DNA of 64,000 bases, taken from Hygrophila difformis (Eukaryota > Streptophyta > Magnoliopsida > Lamiales > Acanthaceae). Position numbers and translations under genes: made by a program. Positions 11,408 through 22,882 of the stretch are shown here, in pieces. Numbering within the stretch: the first letter of the stretch is position 1; each line of letters opens with the position of its first letter. The notes beneath the pieces are model-generated. The model saw only the letters and a list, made by a program, of their open reading frames with translations, was not told the origin of the DNA and did not search any database. Location: contig JAOANR010000006.1 in the NCBI GenBank assembly GCA_030278955.1, positions 10,563,915 through 10,627,914 of the forward strand. Reading direction: 5' to 3'.

Positions 11408-12900
11408 TTAGACAGTGATGCCTAACCCTTCCATCAATTCTCCAATGTCATAGAGTGGTTGATAAACCTCCACATATTGCTGCAAGTCTGTAATTGACTT
11501 TCTCACCAAACCTTCATCTACTTCAAGGCTGATTGGCAATGCATTTTGCCTAATCAGCCTATCTTTCTTCATGTGAGGCAACTTGTAGTCAATTCTGCCC
11601 TCCGCCTTCATTATCTCAATCATGCAATTCTGCAAACTTAGGAAGACCTTGTTCAAAGTTTGAGGTGTTAGCTCAGCAAAAGACTTTTTCACATTACCAA
11701 TCAAGTCATCAATCGTGTAGCTAGGAGTTTGATATTGTAGAGACTGAATGGCCCTAAACCATCCCAAATCATTAATGTTAGTGTCGGGGGATTGTGGGGG
11801 TTGGCATATAATACTAATATTAAACCCGTCGGACGTTGCAGCTGCTCTGAATAGAGGGTCTTCATCTTTGATGTGCGGTTTTGCATTATCTTGCTGTATA
11901 TATATGGTCTTGTCCATATTGCTTGGCCACTTTGATTTAATTGCTGGGATAACCTGTCAACAATGTAATTTCAGCTTTTTGAAGTCATCACTCTGAAAAA
12001 CAGAGTTATTGGTGACTCAAAAAACCTGTATAGAACTGGATGATGAACAAAAAAGATGTACTGACAGTTTACCTTATTGATGACATAATCTTGCATCACT
12101 TCCTTGTTTACGCGGTCTATGTTTTTTGTCTCTAGAGTCCCCCGGGCCCTGTTTTTGGATCTTCTCATGGCTGGAACCACCTCCGTGAATGGGAAGATTC
12201 CAATTTTTCCATCAAAAACTGCATCTCCATTTAAATCGAAGATGGGTCTAGAAACCGCACACATGAACATCACCTTAGTTATGAAATTTTTGGATTTGCA
12301 TGTTCTATGTGGCTCCTCCTCTCCGGGGAGGATGTAGTACCTCTCACTCTCCCTAGTGAGGTAGTACCACTTCTCATCGATGTGTACAACATTGTGCATT
12401 GACTGAAATTTTATCTTGTTAGCGTACCTGTCCAAATAGAGAGCTTGTAGGCTGAAATTGAGCCTTTGAAGTCTGATTTTTTCAGTAAATTCAGGCTTTA
12501 TGGGATTAGTATGTGGTTGTAGATTTCCCTTCTTCACCCACCTTCCGATAGTAGACTTACTCACCTGTAGCTTCGTTGAGAGCTTTCTAAGAGTCCCTCT
12601 TTCCGAAAATGGTATACGCCTGATGGCAGCTTCATCAAACATTACCTTTTTTGTGTGCTCTACACCTTTCTTGTTGCTTTTCATAATTATAGGCATATTT
12701 GCAGCTTGTTGTTTCTTTGCATCCGACCAAATGTATTGAATGCGCCTTCTTGTGACCTTAAAAAGTTGTGATGCTTCTTCTAATTTCCCATGCTTGATTC
12801 TTCCATTTTTGCTATTGAGTAAAAGAAATTGTGCCACCCTGTTTTTGCTAATGGGAGATAACTCTTTTCTTGGTACACTCTCTTCCTCATTACTCTCCAT
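11408..12900 (-). CDS. Mariner-like transposase (DD39D), intact
   Basis: Catalyses cut-and-paste transposition. Exons on the minus strand are 12900-12073 and 11953-11408, joined by a 119-bp GT-AG intron in phase 0, for 457 residues, normal for plant mariner-like transposases. The ATG at 12900 (MESNEEESVP) is preferred; the frame extends upstream only through a poly-lysine stretch. An N-terminal helix-turn-helix DNA-binding region covers about residues 10-140 (LRKLSTKLQVSKSTIGRWVK). The catalytic triad is D in VVHIDEKWYYL, D in IYIQQDNAKPHI and D in PDTNINDLGWF; 39 residues separate the last two, which defines the plant DD39D group. No stop or frameshift was seen, so the protein could be functional. 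The gene faces the right TIR. Confidence 0.93.
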
Positions 12901-14007
12901 AACTCCTTTGGTTTTTTTTTTTTTTTTGGAAGGTATCAATGAATGCCATCAACTAACCTCCTGTATTTATTGTGTTGTTTTGGAGGGATTTGCCAAAGTG
13001 AAAGTTCCAATTTACAGCAAATTAGTGGGAAAAGTACTGCTGTATCTGGAGGGAAAGTGGAATTTTTGGTGGAATTTTTACAGCAAAGATTTGGAGGGAG
13101 TTTATTAGGTTAATGTAATTTTTGGTGGGAAATTATGCATGTAAATTTGATGTAATAGTACAGGGTTTCACTGCACAAAAGATGATGTGACACTTTAAAT
13201 ATTTTGATGAATCGGTTTTTTTTTTTCAGCTTTATTCATGTGATTAGGTTTAATGGTTAGATTAATTAGCATACAATAACAGCATGTCATTGGACATTTT
13301 TGTCCCTCAAAAGTGCTTTGAAAAGTCAACAAAATACTACTCCTTAATCTCCGTGCCCGGAAAAAATGTTACAAGTTTTTTGGGACGGAGGGAGTATAAA
13401 ACAATTACGTGTATATATATATATTTTTGTTATTTGACTTACCAAATGATTCAATATTACAAATGCCAATTTTTTTATATTTACAAGGGTTTCAGAATTA
13501 GACTTACTAAGTTTTATTTTAATGCTTACCAATTTCATCAAACTAAACTTACTTACTTTTGCTAATAGGCTTACCAAGTTATGCAGTATTACACATGCCA
13601 ATTTTTTTTTTTTTTTGGTTTTTGACTTGCCAAGTGTTTAAGTATTATTTTTACCAAGTTTTGTGTTTACGCTTACCAAGTTTGTTGTTTCTGCTTACCA
13701 AGTTCTTCAAAACTAGAATTAGCTACTTTTGTTATTTGACTTACCAAATGATTCAATATTATAAATGCCAAATTTTTTATAGTTACCAAGGGTTTCGGAA
13801 TTAGGCTTACTAAGTTTATTTTAATGCTTACCACGTTCATCAAACTAGATTTACCTACTAATAGGCACTCTAGCCAAATTACCAAGTTTTGTGTGAATGG
13901 TTTACCAATTGATCCCAAAGTCTAAATACCAGGTTTAGTGTACCAAGTCTAGTGTAGTGGGTTTACCAATGGAAACTATAGCCTATTTACCAAGTTTTGT
14001 GTATACG

Positions 14008-14210
14008 GTTTACCAAGTCACTATAGCGAAGTTACCAGGTTATGTGTAAAGGGTTTACCAAGTCACTATAGCGAATTTACCAGGTTATGTGTAAAGGGTT
14101 TACCAAGTCACTATAGCGAAGTTACCAGGTTATGTGTAAAGGATTTACCAAGTCACTATAGCGAATTTACCAAGTTATGTGTAAAGGGTTTACCAAGTCA
14201 CTATGGTTTA
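14008..14210. repeat. 45-bp tandem repeat
   Basis: About 4.5 units with a 45-bp period, each starting GTTTACCAAGTCACTATAGC; unit starts are at 14008, 14053, 14098, 14143 and 14188. Units differ by only a few bases. It lies in the right arm of the GGTAA-repeat element, close to its outer end, where transposon subterminal repeats are expected. Confidence 0.85.
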
Positions 14211-14627
14211 GAATTTTTGAATCAAGAGTATTAGAAGTTAATTGGATTAGTGAGTTTGGGTAGGTCTTTTTTAATGAGTCAAAGATAAAATGAGGTGTAA
14301 ACTATAAGGAAGTTTGACATGGGGCCTAAAAAATTACAAACATTTTTGACTAGGAACTGGGCTCTAATTTTCCGTTTAAATTTCATGGTTGCATTTGAAT
14401 AAGTGAGAAATATACTTGTATATTGGGCCAAATAGTTCTAAATGGGTCATGGCCCTAATGAAGATTGAAAGAAGCTGTTACCGGACCACCCATGGGCTTT
14501 ACACCAAGTCCAATGAAGTTACAAATGTGGAGCATCAAAAGATCCAATTTTTATTAGGGTTTATCGAAACCCCTGAATCCTGGATGATCAATTGTGAAAT
14601 GGAAGCAAGTCAAGTCTCGTCGAATTG

Positions 14628-16290
14628 ATGGGAACTCCCAAACCCCAGTGGTTGACGACGACGCTCTCCATTGCTGTTGCTATTGCTGCAATTTCTGCTT
14701 CCACCGGCACCGCTGTCTTTTGTACGTTATGATTCGTCCTGCATCTATCTCTTTATTGATTATATTGATTCTTCGCTAATGTGTATTTTTGCAGTTTGGA
14801 CAAGGAAATTCTACTCCCATTCAAATGGGGACGGGGAAACAAATAAAAAAATTCAACACCTTGAAGCCTCATTAAAAACTGCCTTGGAAAAGTGTGCTTC
14901 AGAAAGGCAAGGACGCATTAGGGCTCAACAGGTCTGCTCATCTTTTGCCCGTTAATTTTGTTTTTATTATTCGTTTATCTTTTAAAAATGATCCAGATGC
15001 AAACCCAGTTGTATTACTACTAATGATCGTTGATCTGCCCTGTATATATAATTACGGCGTTGGCCAACATCCGGCTCCTTGAAACAATGTGGATATTCTG
15101 TGTCAACATCGTTAGAAAGCAGAACCCCTTCATGCATATTAGCTTTACTTGGAATTCAAAGCTCCCATATTATTTCACATATGGCAGAAGCTAACCTTCT
15201 CGTTGTAGGCTTTAAGGGAGGCATTGAGCAGGCCCGATCATGACAAGCCTGAGTCATATCCAATGACGCCTATTGCAGTAGTCCGCTCATGCTTCTCTAC
15301 GCGGTAATCCAACAGTAGGGACATAATTCTCATACACCTTATATTTGAAGGGCCTTTCCGGAATAACTTTACACTTGATAGTGTATACTCATTCAGCTCA
15401 AAGACAATATAAAATGTGTGGAAAATTGTTAAATAATTCCTCTGCATCATTGCAGGAATGGAACTCCTAGACAGCCTTTACTGGTATCCCTTGCAAAGGC
15501 ATCCTTAATATTTGATTCTTCTCGGGTTCCTGAAGCGTCTCTTGAGGGCTTGGAAGGGTATTCTCATTGTTGGATTATTTATGTGTTTCATCTAAATACT
15601 GATCTTGAAAAGTTATGGAAGAACCCATCACAGTCAGGTTTTAAAGCAAAGGTTTATGCTCTCATTTTTGTTTTTCAAGTTCGTTAATATTTGATAGTTA
15701 CTTATTTTGGTGAATTGATGAATAGGTGAGGGTACCGAGACTTAAAGGGGAAAGAGTTGGAGTTTTTGCTACAAGGTCTCCACATCGTCCATGTCCAATA
15801 GGATTAACTGTGGCAAAGGTATGGTTGTAATGTACAAAAGCAAAAGCATATAGTATTTCATATATTTATGTTTCATGGCATTCAAAATTCAAAGTACCTC
15901 TTCAAATGCCCTTTTCAAAATGTACTCATTAATCTTAATATGATGCATAAAGTGAAAATTGGATGTATCAATATGTATGGGATCTTTTTGTTCCTTGAAC
16001 CAAACTTCCTAAAGATAAAACTTACTGTTGGTATAGCCGTTCTGTTGTCTGTTCAAAATTGGTCACAGGACTCTGGATTTCTGGATGTATAAAACACATC
16101 GGTTGTGCAGAACTCTCAGTATTAATTTCTTTTTATTGTTGACACTGAAATATCCACTTTTTCTAGAGAAAGAAAGTGACTTGCAAATATGCTGTTTTGA
16201 TCTTTAGGTGGAGGCTGTAGATGGACGTGTGGTGTTACTCTCGGGTGTCGATCTGGTTGATGGGACTGTAAGTGATGTTCTTTTGGCATT

Positions 16291-16344
<54 letters not shown>

Positions 16345-18536
16345 AGGAACTGCCTAATAATTGGTGTACTATATAATGAAACATACTACTTCAATGCATT
16401 GCAGCCTGTCTTGGATATCAAACCTTATTTACCATATTGCGACAGTATTCAAGGAGCCACAGTTAGACATGCCCAAATGGACCGGAACCGGCGGTTCAAC
16501 CGTCGGTTCGAACCGCCGGTTCACCCCGGTTCCGGTTCAACCGGAACCGGGGGCAAAAACCGTAACCGGAACCGGCTCCTGCCGGTCCGGTTACGGTTGG
16601 GGGTTTTCCCCAACCGGTGAACCGCCGGTTGAACCGGCGGTTCAACCGGATTTTTTTATTTTTTATTTTTAATTTTTTATATATATATATTCTTAAAATT
16701 ATTTGTAAAAATAATAAATTAAATAAAAGAAAACCGGTTTTAACCGGATAAACCGTCCGGTTGACTGTCGGTTTATCCGGTTAACCGGTTAACCGCCGGT
16801 TTAAACCGGTTTTCTTTTACTTTTTAATTTATTTTTTAGAAAAAAGTAAAAAAAAAAAAAAAAAATCTGTGTTGGCCGGTTCAAACCGTAAACCGGCCAA
16901 CCGGTCCGGTTTTTAACCGGACCGTAACCGCCGGTTAACCGTAACCGGCGGCAGGGGCCGGTTCACGGTTACGGTTGGGACAAAACCCCAACCGTCGAAC
17001 CGGCGGTTCGAACCGGAACCGCCGGTTCGGTTGAACCGGCCACCTCTAGCCACAGTTCCCAACTGGGTGAAGGTAATTTGCCCTTCGTTCCTCGTTATTT
17101 ACTTCTTTTTTTTTTTTTTTAGTAAATCTTTCATCTATAACTTTTTATGTTTGGTGGTGGACATTTAGATATGTTACGGACTTAGATGTCAATTTGCACT
17201 TCAACCTACCACTGTCCCTTTGAGATGTTGTTTTCCAGATAAGGCACAAGCTCCATCTAGAAAACCTACTATTCCTATGGAAATTTCCACCCATTTTTGA
17301 CATCAAACTGCATATGGATCATATTCTGTAATGTTGCATGATATTAATTCTTTTTGAGATCACTTGAAGTTTACACTGCCATTGGAGTTTAAGACCATAT
17401 CTTATACAGGAGGATAGCAAGCTGGCCATTGCTTCTGTTAACTTTTCTGAAGGCTTTTCATCCAGTCTTGCCAATTGTTGGTCGCTAATGGTACTGATCA
17501 TCTCCTTGTCTTGTTAAACAATCATTTTAACTCTGTCCATCGGCTATTTTGGATCTATTGCCCTTTTTTGTGTCCATTGCTGTTTTCCAGTTTTGTTTAG
17601 TAACTTGTTCGTTTACCTCCACACTCTTTTAATACAAACTTAAACATCCCTTGATGCTAATGAATTTAACATTTTTTCATTTATCTATTTATTTATGTAA
17701 TATTTTTCTAACTGGCCATTATACCCTTGATTAATTTAAGAACACTGGAACAAGAAGAATCTGAATTCCCCCCCCAAAAAAACTTAGAACTTTTTGTGTC
17801 TAAAATGAAATTGTAAACCCCCCGGTTTTTTTTTTTTTTTTTTTTTTTTGGGGGGTGGGGTGGGGGGGTGGGGGGGGAAGGGGAGGGAGAGGCATCTGAC
17901 TTTGCCCTTGAAGAAACATGACATTGTAGTTTTTTCTTTTCCCCTTAATGAAGAAGCAAACATGTCAATCTTTGGCTGATATGTTGTATTGTCTATTAGC
18001 TTCTAAGGTTTTAAGATGCACTCTATTCGCCCAAGCCTAACCTTATAAATTTATGGTCTTCATTGCAGTTTCTGTCCTGTGAATATATCTTCTCTATCAA
18101 ATTATGGGTTATTATTGTTATGAATGACTTGTTGCAAAATGTATAATTCATTTTTTCTTAACAATTTTTTTCTCAGGAAAAGAAGTCCCTGTACTTCTCT
18201 GCACACGAATTCAAGTCCTTGATAAGGCAGGTACTCTCATGGGATATAAGATCAGTATCCCAACGAAACCGTACACATCGTCCCTCAGTCGTAATGGAAG
18301 CGACTGGTCGAGGTGGCGATGGAGTCAAAAGCAGCGGAGTTGTTGGCGATACTTTGGTGGTGGAGAGTTGCTTAGTCAATGAAGAAATAGAAAATGATGG
18401 TGAGCTACTCTCTACCGACGTTGTTTATCACGTAATTTTGGAAGGTCTTGATGTTTCATACAGAATTGATTCTGATGCTAATGTACTTGTTGAGAAAGTC
18501 AATTTTCCATCCTCTCAAACTAATAATCCCCAGTAA
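14628..18536 (+). CDS. TRMO: TrmO-type tRNA (m6t6A37) methyltransferase, exon 7 split by a hAT insertion
   Basis: TrmO/TsaA enzymes use SAM to N6-methylate t6A37 in tRNA-Thr. Exons: 14628-14721, 14795-14931, 15209-15303, 15456-15651, 15726-15818, 16208-16267, 16405-17072 (interrupted), 17410-17490 and 18177-18536, all with GT-AG borders and consistent phase. Without the insertion the protein has 396 residues. There is an N-terminal hydrophobic segment (about residues 8-30), a short coiled coil (about 40-77), then the TrmO domain with GYSHCWIIYVFHL and GVFATRSPHRPCPIGLTVAK (about 186-205), a signature of the family. Exon 7 carries PVLDIKPYLPYCDS, also conserved. The C-terminal module includes VLSWDIRSVSQ. 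A 585-bp hAT-type element (16464-17048) lies inside exon 7 and introduces an in-frame stop. Exon 7 keeps phase 0 at both ends, so skipping it would preserve frame but lose the conserved motif. The protein is probably non-functional in this allele unless splicing rescues it. Confidence 0.88.
16296..16344. repeat. (CT)n(CA)n microsatellite in TRMO intron 6
   Basis: A compound dinucleotide repeat, CT units followed directly by CA units, between exons 6 and 7. It forms a pyrimidine-rich tract upstream of the exon 7 acceptor. Confidence 0.9.
16464..17048. mobile_element. hAT-type non-autonomous element in TRMO exon 7
   Basis: A 585-bp insertion beginning TAGACATGCCC and ending GGCCACCTCTA, with an exact 8-bp target-site duplication GCCACAGT at 16456-16463 and 17049-17056. 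TAGAnrTGsC-type ends plus 8-bp duplications point to the hAT superfamily. The interior is extraordinary: dense, overlapping copies of ACCGG/CCGGT words (AACCGGCGGTTC, ACCGGTTAACCG and similar), arranged as palindromes around an AT-rich centre at about 16650-16730 and 16815-16865. There is no transposase. Removing the element and one duplication restores the reading frame of the exon exactly. Confidence 0.9.
17850..17877 (+). other. Putative G-quadruplex tract
   Basis: Four or more runs of at least four G separated by single T residues, directly after a poly-T run, in TRMO intron 8. The sequence fits the G-quadruplex pattern on the coding strand. Formation in vivo is inference only. Confidence 0.5.
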
Positions 18537-20827
18537 AGAGCCATATGTAGTTGTTCCATCTCTTCGGTACACATCACTCCCAAACGAATGTCAGACATCT
18601 TCTGAAGGATGAATTTGTGTTTTCACTACACAATTTAGGGTGTTTGATTGTAGTTCCATTATGAAATATTTAAGATGTGTGGATGTATTTTTGTCAATTT
18701 TATCTCTTACATTTTTTTTAAAAAAAAATTACATTTTCAGCATTATTTTTTAAATTTTATCTCTATTTTATATAACTTCATTTCTTATTACATGCAATGC
18801 ATATTTTTAATCATTAATATTTCAAATCAGATATAAGTAAAAATTATAAAAATATGATATTTTAAAATTAGGTTATTATATAATTATGTTAAAAAATTGA
18901 TTTAAAATTACTTAATGAATAGTGTTAATTATGCAAATGGTATGCTTATATAAAAAATTTTTAAAAAAAAAACGTAGAGTAGTAGTATAAAATACTTATA
19001 TAAAATAAAAGTTAGCCATAGGCTTCAATCATCTGACACCTGTCAATAAATTATCCTTGTTTAAATAGACTAAAAAGAATTTTCCAATTTTTTTTGCCCG
19101 TTCTCATTCTTCGATTATTGAATGGCTAAGTGATAGTGTATGCTACATGTACTTAGATGTAGAGTGGATTATTGGTTGATAGTACGCCGTACGCACGAGG
19201 TGGCGGCCATCTGCCAAACTATTGAGAAAAAAAATGGTAAGCACCGCACGACACACAACACTTTTTAAACAACACTTTCCTTAACAATGGCTATGTATTG
19301 CCGAAACCCGAATGGCGCGGGAGTGGGTGTAATTAAGCATTAAACAATCCTCTAATTCATTATTAATTACTTGGGCTTATTTTCTACCCTAAATCTAGTG
19401 GCTACCTGCAGGTGTGACCATTAAACTATTCTCTAATTGATTCATCATTACTAGGGCTTAGTTTCTACTCTAAATTTACGGAAGACTTAATATAGAGTAC
19501 ATGATATGAGTATTTGTGATGGGAAGGGGTTACTGTGCAGGTGGCTGCATATGCAGTCATCATGTGTGTGACGTGGGAGTTGTATTGTGTGATGTATAAA
19601 ATGATGTATTTTGTATGTTGGGAGACATGTGTTGTGTGATGCCAAAAATGTGATGCTTCAGAGAATTGTTTTGTGATGCCAGATGCCTTTTTTTGTGATA
19701 TATGCACCTAAAGGCTCTTGAAGGGGTTGTACCGTAACCGGATTGTTTGTGATGTATAAATGTGATCTTTGGGATTTCTTCCACATTCCCAATTAACAAT
19801 TCATCAAATGCTCACTCATCATATATAAAATGCACCGCTGCATATACAGAATTTGCACTGTATGGTATATATGGCCTCATTCGTACGTAATTAAATCGAA
19901 TAGTGTTGATGTTAGCTGACTTGGAGAATAATTGAATTTGAAGTACTTAATTAAATATATTCAATTATTAATTTGACTACTGTTTGTAAGCAAATGCCAA
20001 TCCATTATTTTGAAGGAGACCTGACGATTCGAACCCCAAATACAAAATTAAAAGCTAAGGACTTGATCGTAAACTACTCCATTTCTCAATCCGAATAATA
20101 AATGTGTTGGCATTTATAATTTTTTTATTATTTGTTTGTGGCGTGAACATCCACTAGTTTTAAATTATATACCAACATACTAAGAATTTATTGAAAGATT
20201 TATTCTTATTAAGGAAAAAATTACACATTATATGTGTTTCTTTGTAGAATGGTTGAATTTTTATGAACTTATACGTATTCGAAAATTTAAGTATTTTTTC
20301 TCCCTTAAAAGAAAACCCTAGCTAGGTAGATAGTTACGTTGTCGACATCTAATTAATCTTTTGCATCTCCCCTTTTTGCCATTGTCATATTGCCTTCGTG
20401 ACATCCTCGTAGCATATTAGCATCATTGCTAAACTCTTGATATATAGCTAATATGAAAGTCCGACATTAATTTTGAAAATTTCCACAGCCAGCTGCAGGC
20501 CAATTAAGTATTGGAAGTATATATATGTACAAAGACGGCGTAATAGTAATAGATTGTATATGTTCAAGGAAACAAATACGGATCACGACATATGACACAC
20601 ACGAACCTACTCCACTTTGAGTTTTAACCAAACATTTGCACGTAAGCCAATAATAGATTACATTAAATATTACACCATTTCCAAATTAAGATAATATATA
20701 CTATATGAGAAATGTAATCATCATCTATTCTGAATATATATATAGATCAGTAAGTGGTTTACTCCTTTTTTGTCAAAAAATCTGTCGTATTCATCCCATA
20801 ATAATAAATTCTTCATTCAGTAATCAC

Positions 20828-20863
<36 letters not shown>

Positions 20864-22000
20864 TTTGTCGTTATATTGTTGTTGTTAACGGATTCAAATA
20901 ATTAAGGTGTAAGGGGAATGATAATAATATGACTGTTGTTCTTTTTAATTACTTCATTTTATATTTGTCTCCACTCACTTCTTTGATGATGTTTGTGCGA
21001 AACCGAATTTTAGGTAAGAATTATTCACACAGGTCCAGATAAGACCTATTTGTAGATAAGCTAAAGCTTTATATGTACAGTGAACATGTTTGGGAATATA
21101 ATTATCAGCATATAGCATATTGGAAGAGCATATTGTCTCACAGTTCTCCCTCTGAATCCGCTATCTGCTAGCAAATCCGCTGACTCCCAAACATCCCAGT
21201 ATATAATAAAATAATAATTCAAGGCATGTCTGAATTAAGAGGAATACATATATTGTATTGAACTTTTTTGGACTTTAAATGTAGATGAATTTCGAAAATC
21301 CGTAGATTCTATAGAGTTTAGTTGACTTTTTTTTTTTAATATTTTTTTAACTGATTCACATGAATTTCATAGACTTTATAGGATTGTGGAATACATACAT
21401 TTTTAATTTATTTACATAGATTTTCATACACCCTGCTAATACCTTTGCCAGAAGAACAATAATTGTTTATTTCCTGCTACTTTTCGCCTTCAAAGTTATC
21501 TGAGATAATATGTAGAAATTTATGGCTGTTAGAATGGATTTGGAGAGTATTTATATTTTTAGAAGAGGAGTCAAGATTATGTATTAAAATTCATACGCGG
21601 CTCCTAAGGGTTGCAATATTACCCAATAGAGTTACTATGCTGAAGAATTTTTCAGCACCTACATGCTACACAGTGTAAAATGATGTATGATATGCCCACT
21701 TTCCATCACATCCCTAAATTAATTGAATAATGGAACAAATTCAACCATCATTTTTCCCTATATATGCATCACACTCATATAGATTATCATTTTTGGTGTT
21801 AAGGCATCACTTCTGTACCTGGTGTTGCCCGTAGCTAAACCACTTCCATTTGACCCCACTCAATCGACTTTATCAAATTGAATATCTCAGAAAGATTACT
21901 TTTATAGGCCAAGAAATTGATAGCTATTGCATATCTAAACATTTTTTTTTAAAAAAAAATATTAAATTCAAATTGAATATCCCAGTAATTTTTAAAGATT
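18537..22000. other. Intergenic, degenerate repeats
   Basis: About 3.5 kb after the TRMO stop codon with no gene recognised. The stretch at 18770-18945 resembles the interior of the MITE at 48979-49238 (shared ACTTAATGAATAGT and nearby AT-rich words) and is probably a decayed relative. A TA microsatellite occupies 20829-20861. Sequence at 21230-21440 has loosely mirrored arms (ATTTCGAAAATCCGTAGAT and similar) that may be another old MITE. Open frames here are short and without family signatures. Confidence 0.45.
20829..20861. repeat. (TA)n microsatellite
   Basis: An uninterrupted run of about 16 TA units. It encodes an artefactual Tyr-Ile repeat in one frame. Confidence 0.9.
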
Positions 22001-22004
22001 TTTT

Positions 22005-22329
22005 AAAATTCGGATTGAATATCCCAAACTTGGAGGCCCTTCGGGAAAGGAACAGGGTTGTGGACAAGCTTGCTAAACATGAGGCATCAGAGGAGGTTTT
22101 CTTTACCACCTGGGCATTTTCTCCCGACTTTGTGCTAGAGGACATGGAGGCGGACTCATCCGGCATCTGTTTCCCCTCGGTTCTAATAGGCGTCTCCCGC
22201 CTTGTTCTTTTTACTTTGGTTGTTTTCCCTTTTCATCCTCACTGCTCGCTCCTTTTGTATTAGCTTTCTTGTTTTTGTACTTTGTTATCTGACTTCAGCT
22301 TTGCTAAAAAAAGAAAAAAAAAAAAAAGC
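22005..22329 (+). mobile_element. 5'-truncated LINE (RNase H end and poly-A tail)
   Basis: The plus frame reads LRERNRVVDKLAKHEASEEV, which resembles the C-terminal RNase H end of plant L1-type LINEs (usually R-x-x-N-x-x-A-D-x-L-A). It is followed by a short AT-rich 3' end and a poly-A-rich tail at about 22303-22327. Everything upstream, including reverse transcriptase, is missing. The Asp-Lys in place of the usual Ala-Asp in VVDKLAK suggests decay. I could not define a clear target-site duplication. Confidence 0.55.
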
Positions 22330-22882
22330 ATTGAGGCAGGTTTGGTTTTCCAGAAAGAAAGTCAATTTGGAAGGATATGACCAATTTTCAAAACCTCCAA
22401 ATTTCGGTTTGATAAAAATTAGACAAATTTGTCTAATTTAAAGGATTTGAAAATTTTGTAAATATAGGATTTCACAATTAATACATTTCCCTATTATTTT
22501 AAAATCCTTCCTACACATAATTTCAAAGTCTTTTTTTTTTTGAGAAGCCGAAGCCAGATAACAAATTTTAAAGTCTATTGAATAAAGAAGTATAAAATAA
22601 AATTAATAATATATAAAAATAAAAATAAAAAATAGAAAATATAATAAAATTTACTAATATAACAAAGAAAATATAAATAAAATTAAAAAAATAAGAAAAT
22701 AAATAAAAATAAAATGTACAAAAGAATAAAATTAAATTAAAGAATATTAATTTGTACACATAAAAAGTTGTTTTGAACAATTAATAAGTTTTAGAAACAT
22801 ATTTTGCATATTTTTCTATTTAAAGTGTTGCAAATGAAATGGATAAAATAATTAAATTTACTTGGAAATTTTAAAAAAATCC

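Larger units (their letters stand above)
10045..13394 (-). mobile_element. Complete mariner-like element (plant MLE)
   Basis: A 3350-bp Tc1/mariner-superfamily transposon with 32-bp terminal inverted repeats that look identical (CTCCCTCCGTCCCAAAAAAC at the left; its reverse complement at the right) and TA duplications at 10043-10044 and 13395-13396. The core of the repeat is present again just inside the left end (about 10087-10110). A DD39D transposase gene with one intron lies on the minus strand, with all catalytic residues and no frame break. The left third also carries an unrelated-looking ORF on the plus strand. The Stowaway MITEs elsewhere share the CTCCCTCCGTCCC terminus and may be mobilised by elements of this kind. 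It sits inside the GGTAA-repeat element. Confidence 0.92.
8465..14374. mobile_element. Large TIR element with GGTAA-type repeat arms (probable MULE), interrupted
   Basis: The left end GGGAAAACTAAAGCCCAG and the reverse complement of the right end CGGAAAATTAGAGCCCAG are alike. Both ends are flanked by TTTAAATTT (8456-8464 and 14375-14383), a 9-bp duplication compatible with a Mutator-like element. The left arm carries many copies of TTGGTAAG and the right arm many copies of the reverse complement CTTACCAA, so the arms are long, degenerate inverted repeats. Removing the nested mariner-like element leaves about 2.56 kb. No transposase of its own is visible. The 9-bp word is AT-rich and palindromic, so the exact ends are only moderately certain. 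Confidence 0.55.

Noticed and set aside
14008..14210. Regular repeat array considered as CRISPR-like
   Set aside because: Units are contiguous 45-bp tandem repeats without unique spacers, in a plant transposon.
16399..16672. Open frames reading from TRMO exon 7 into Arg/Pro-rich sequence
   Set aside because: They arise from read-through into the hAT element's ACCGG repeats and stop soon after; not separate proteins.
21230..21440. Possible MITE with loosely mirrored arms
   Set aside because: Ends and target-site duplication could not be defined; only mentioned in the intergenic entry.
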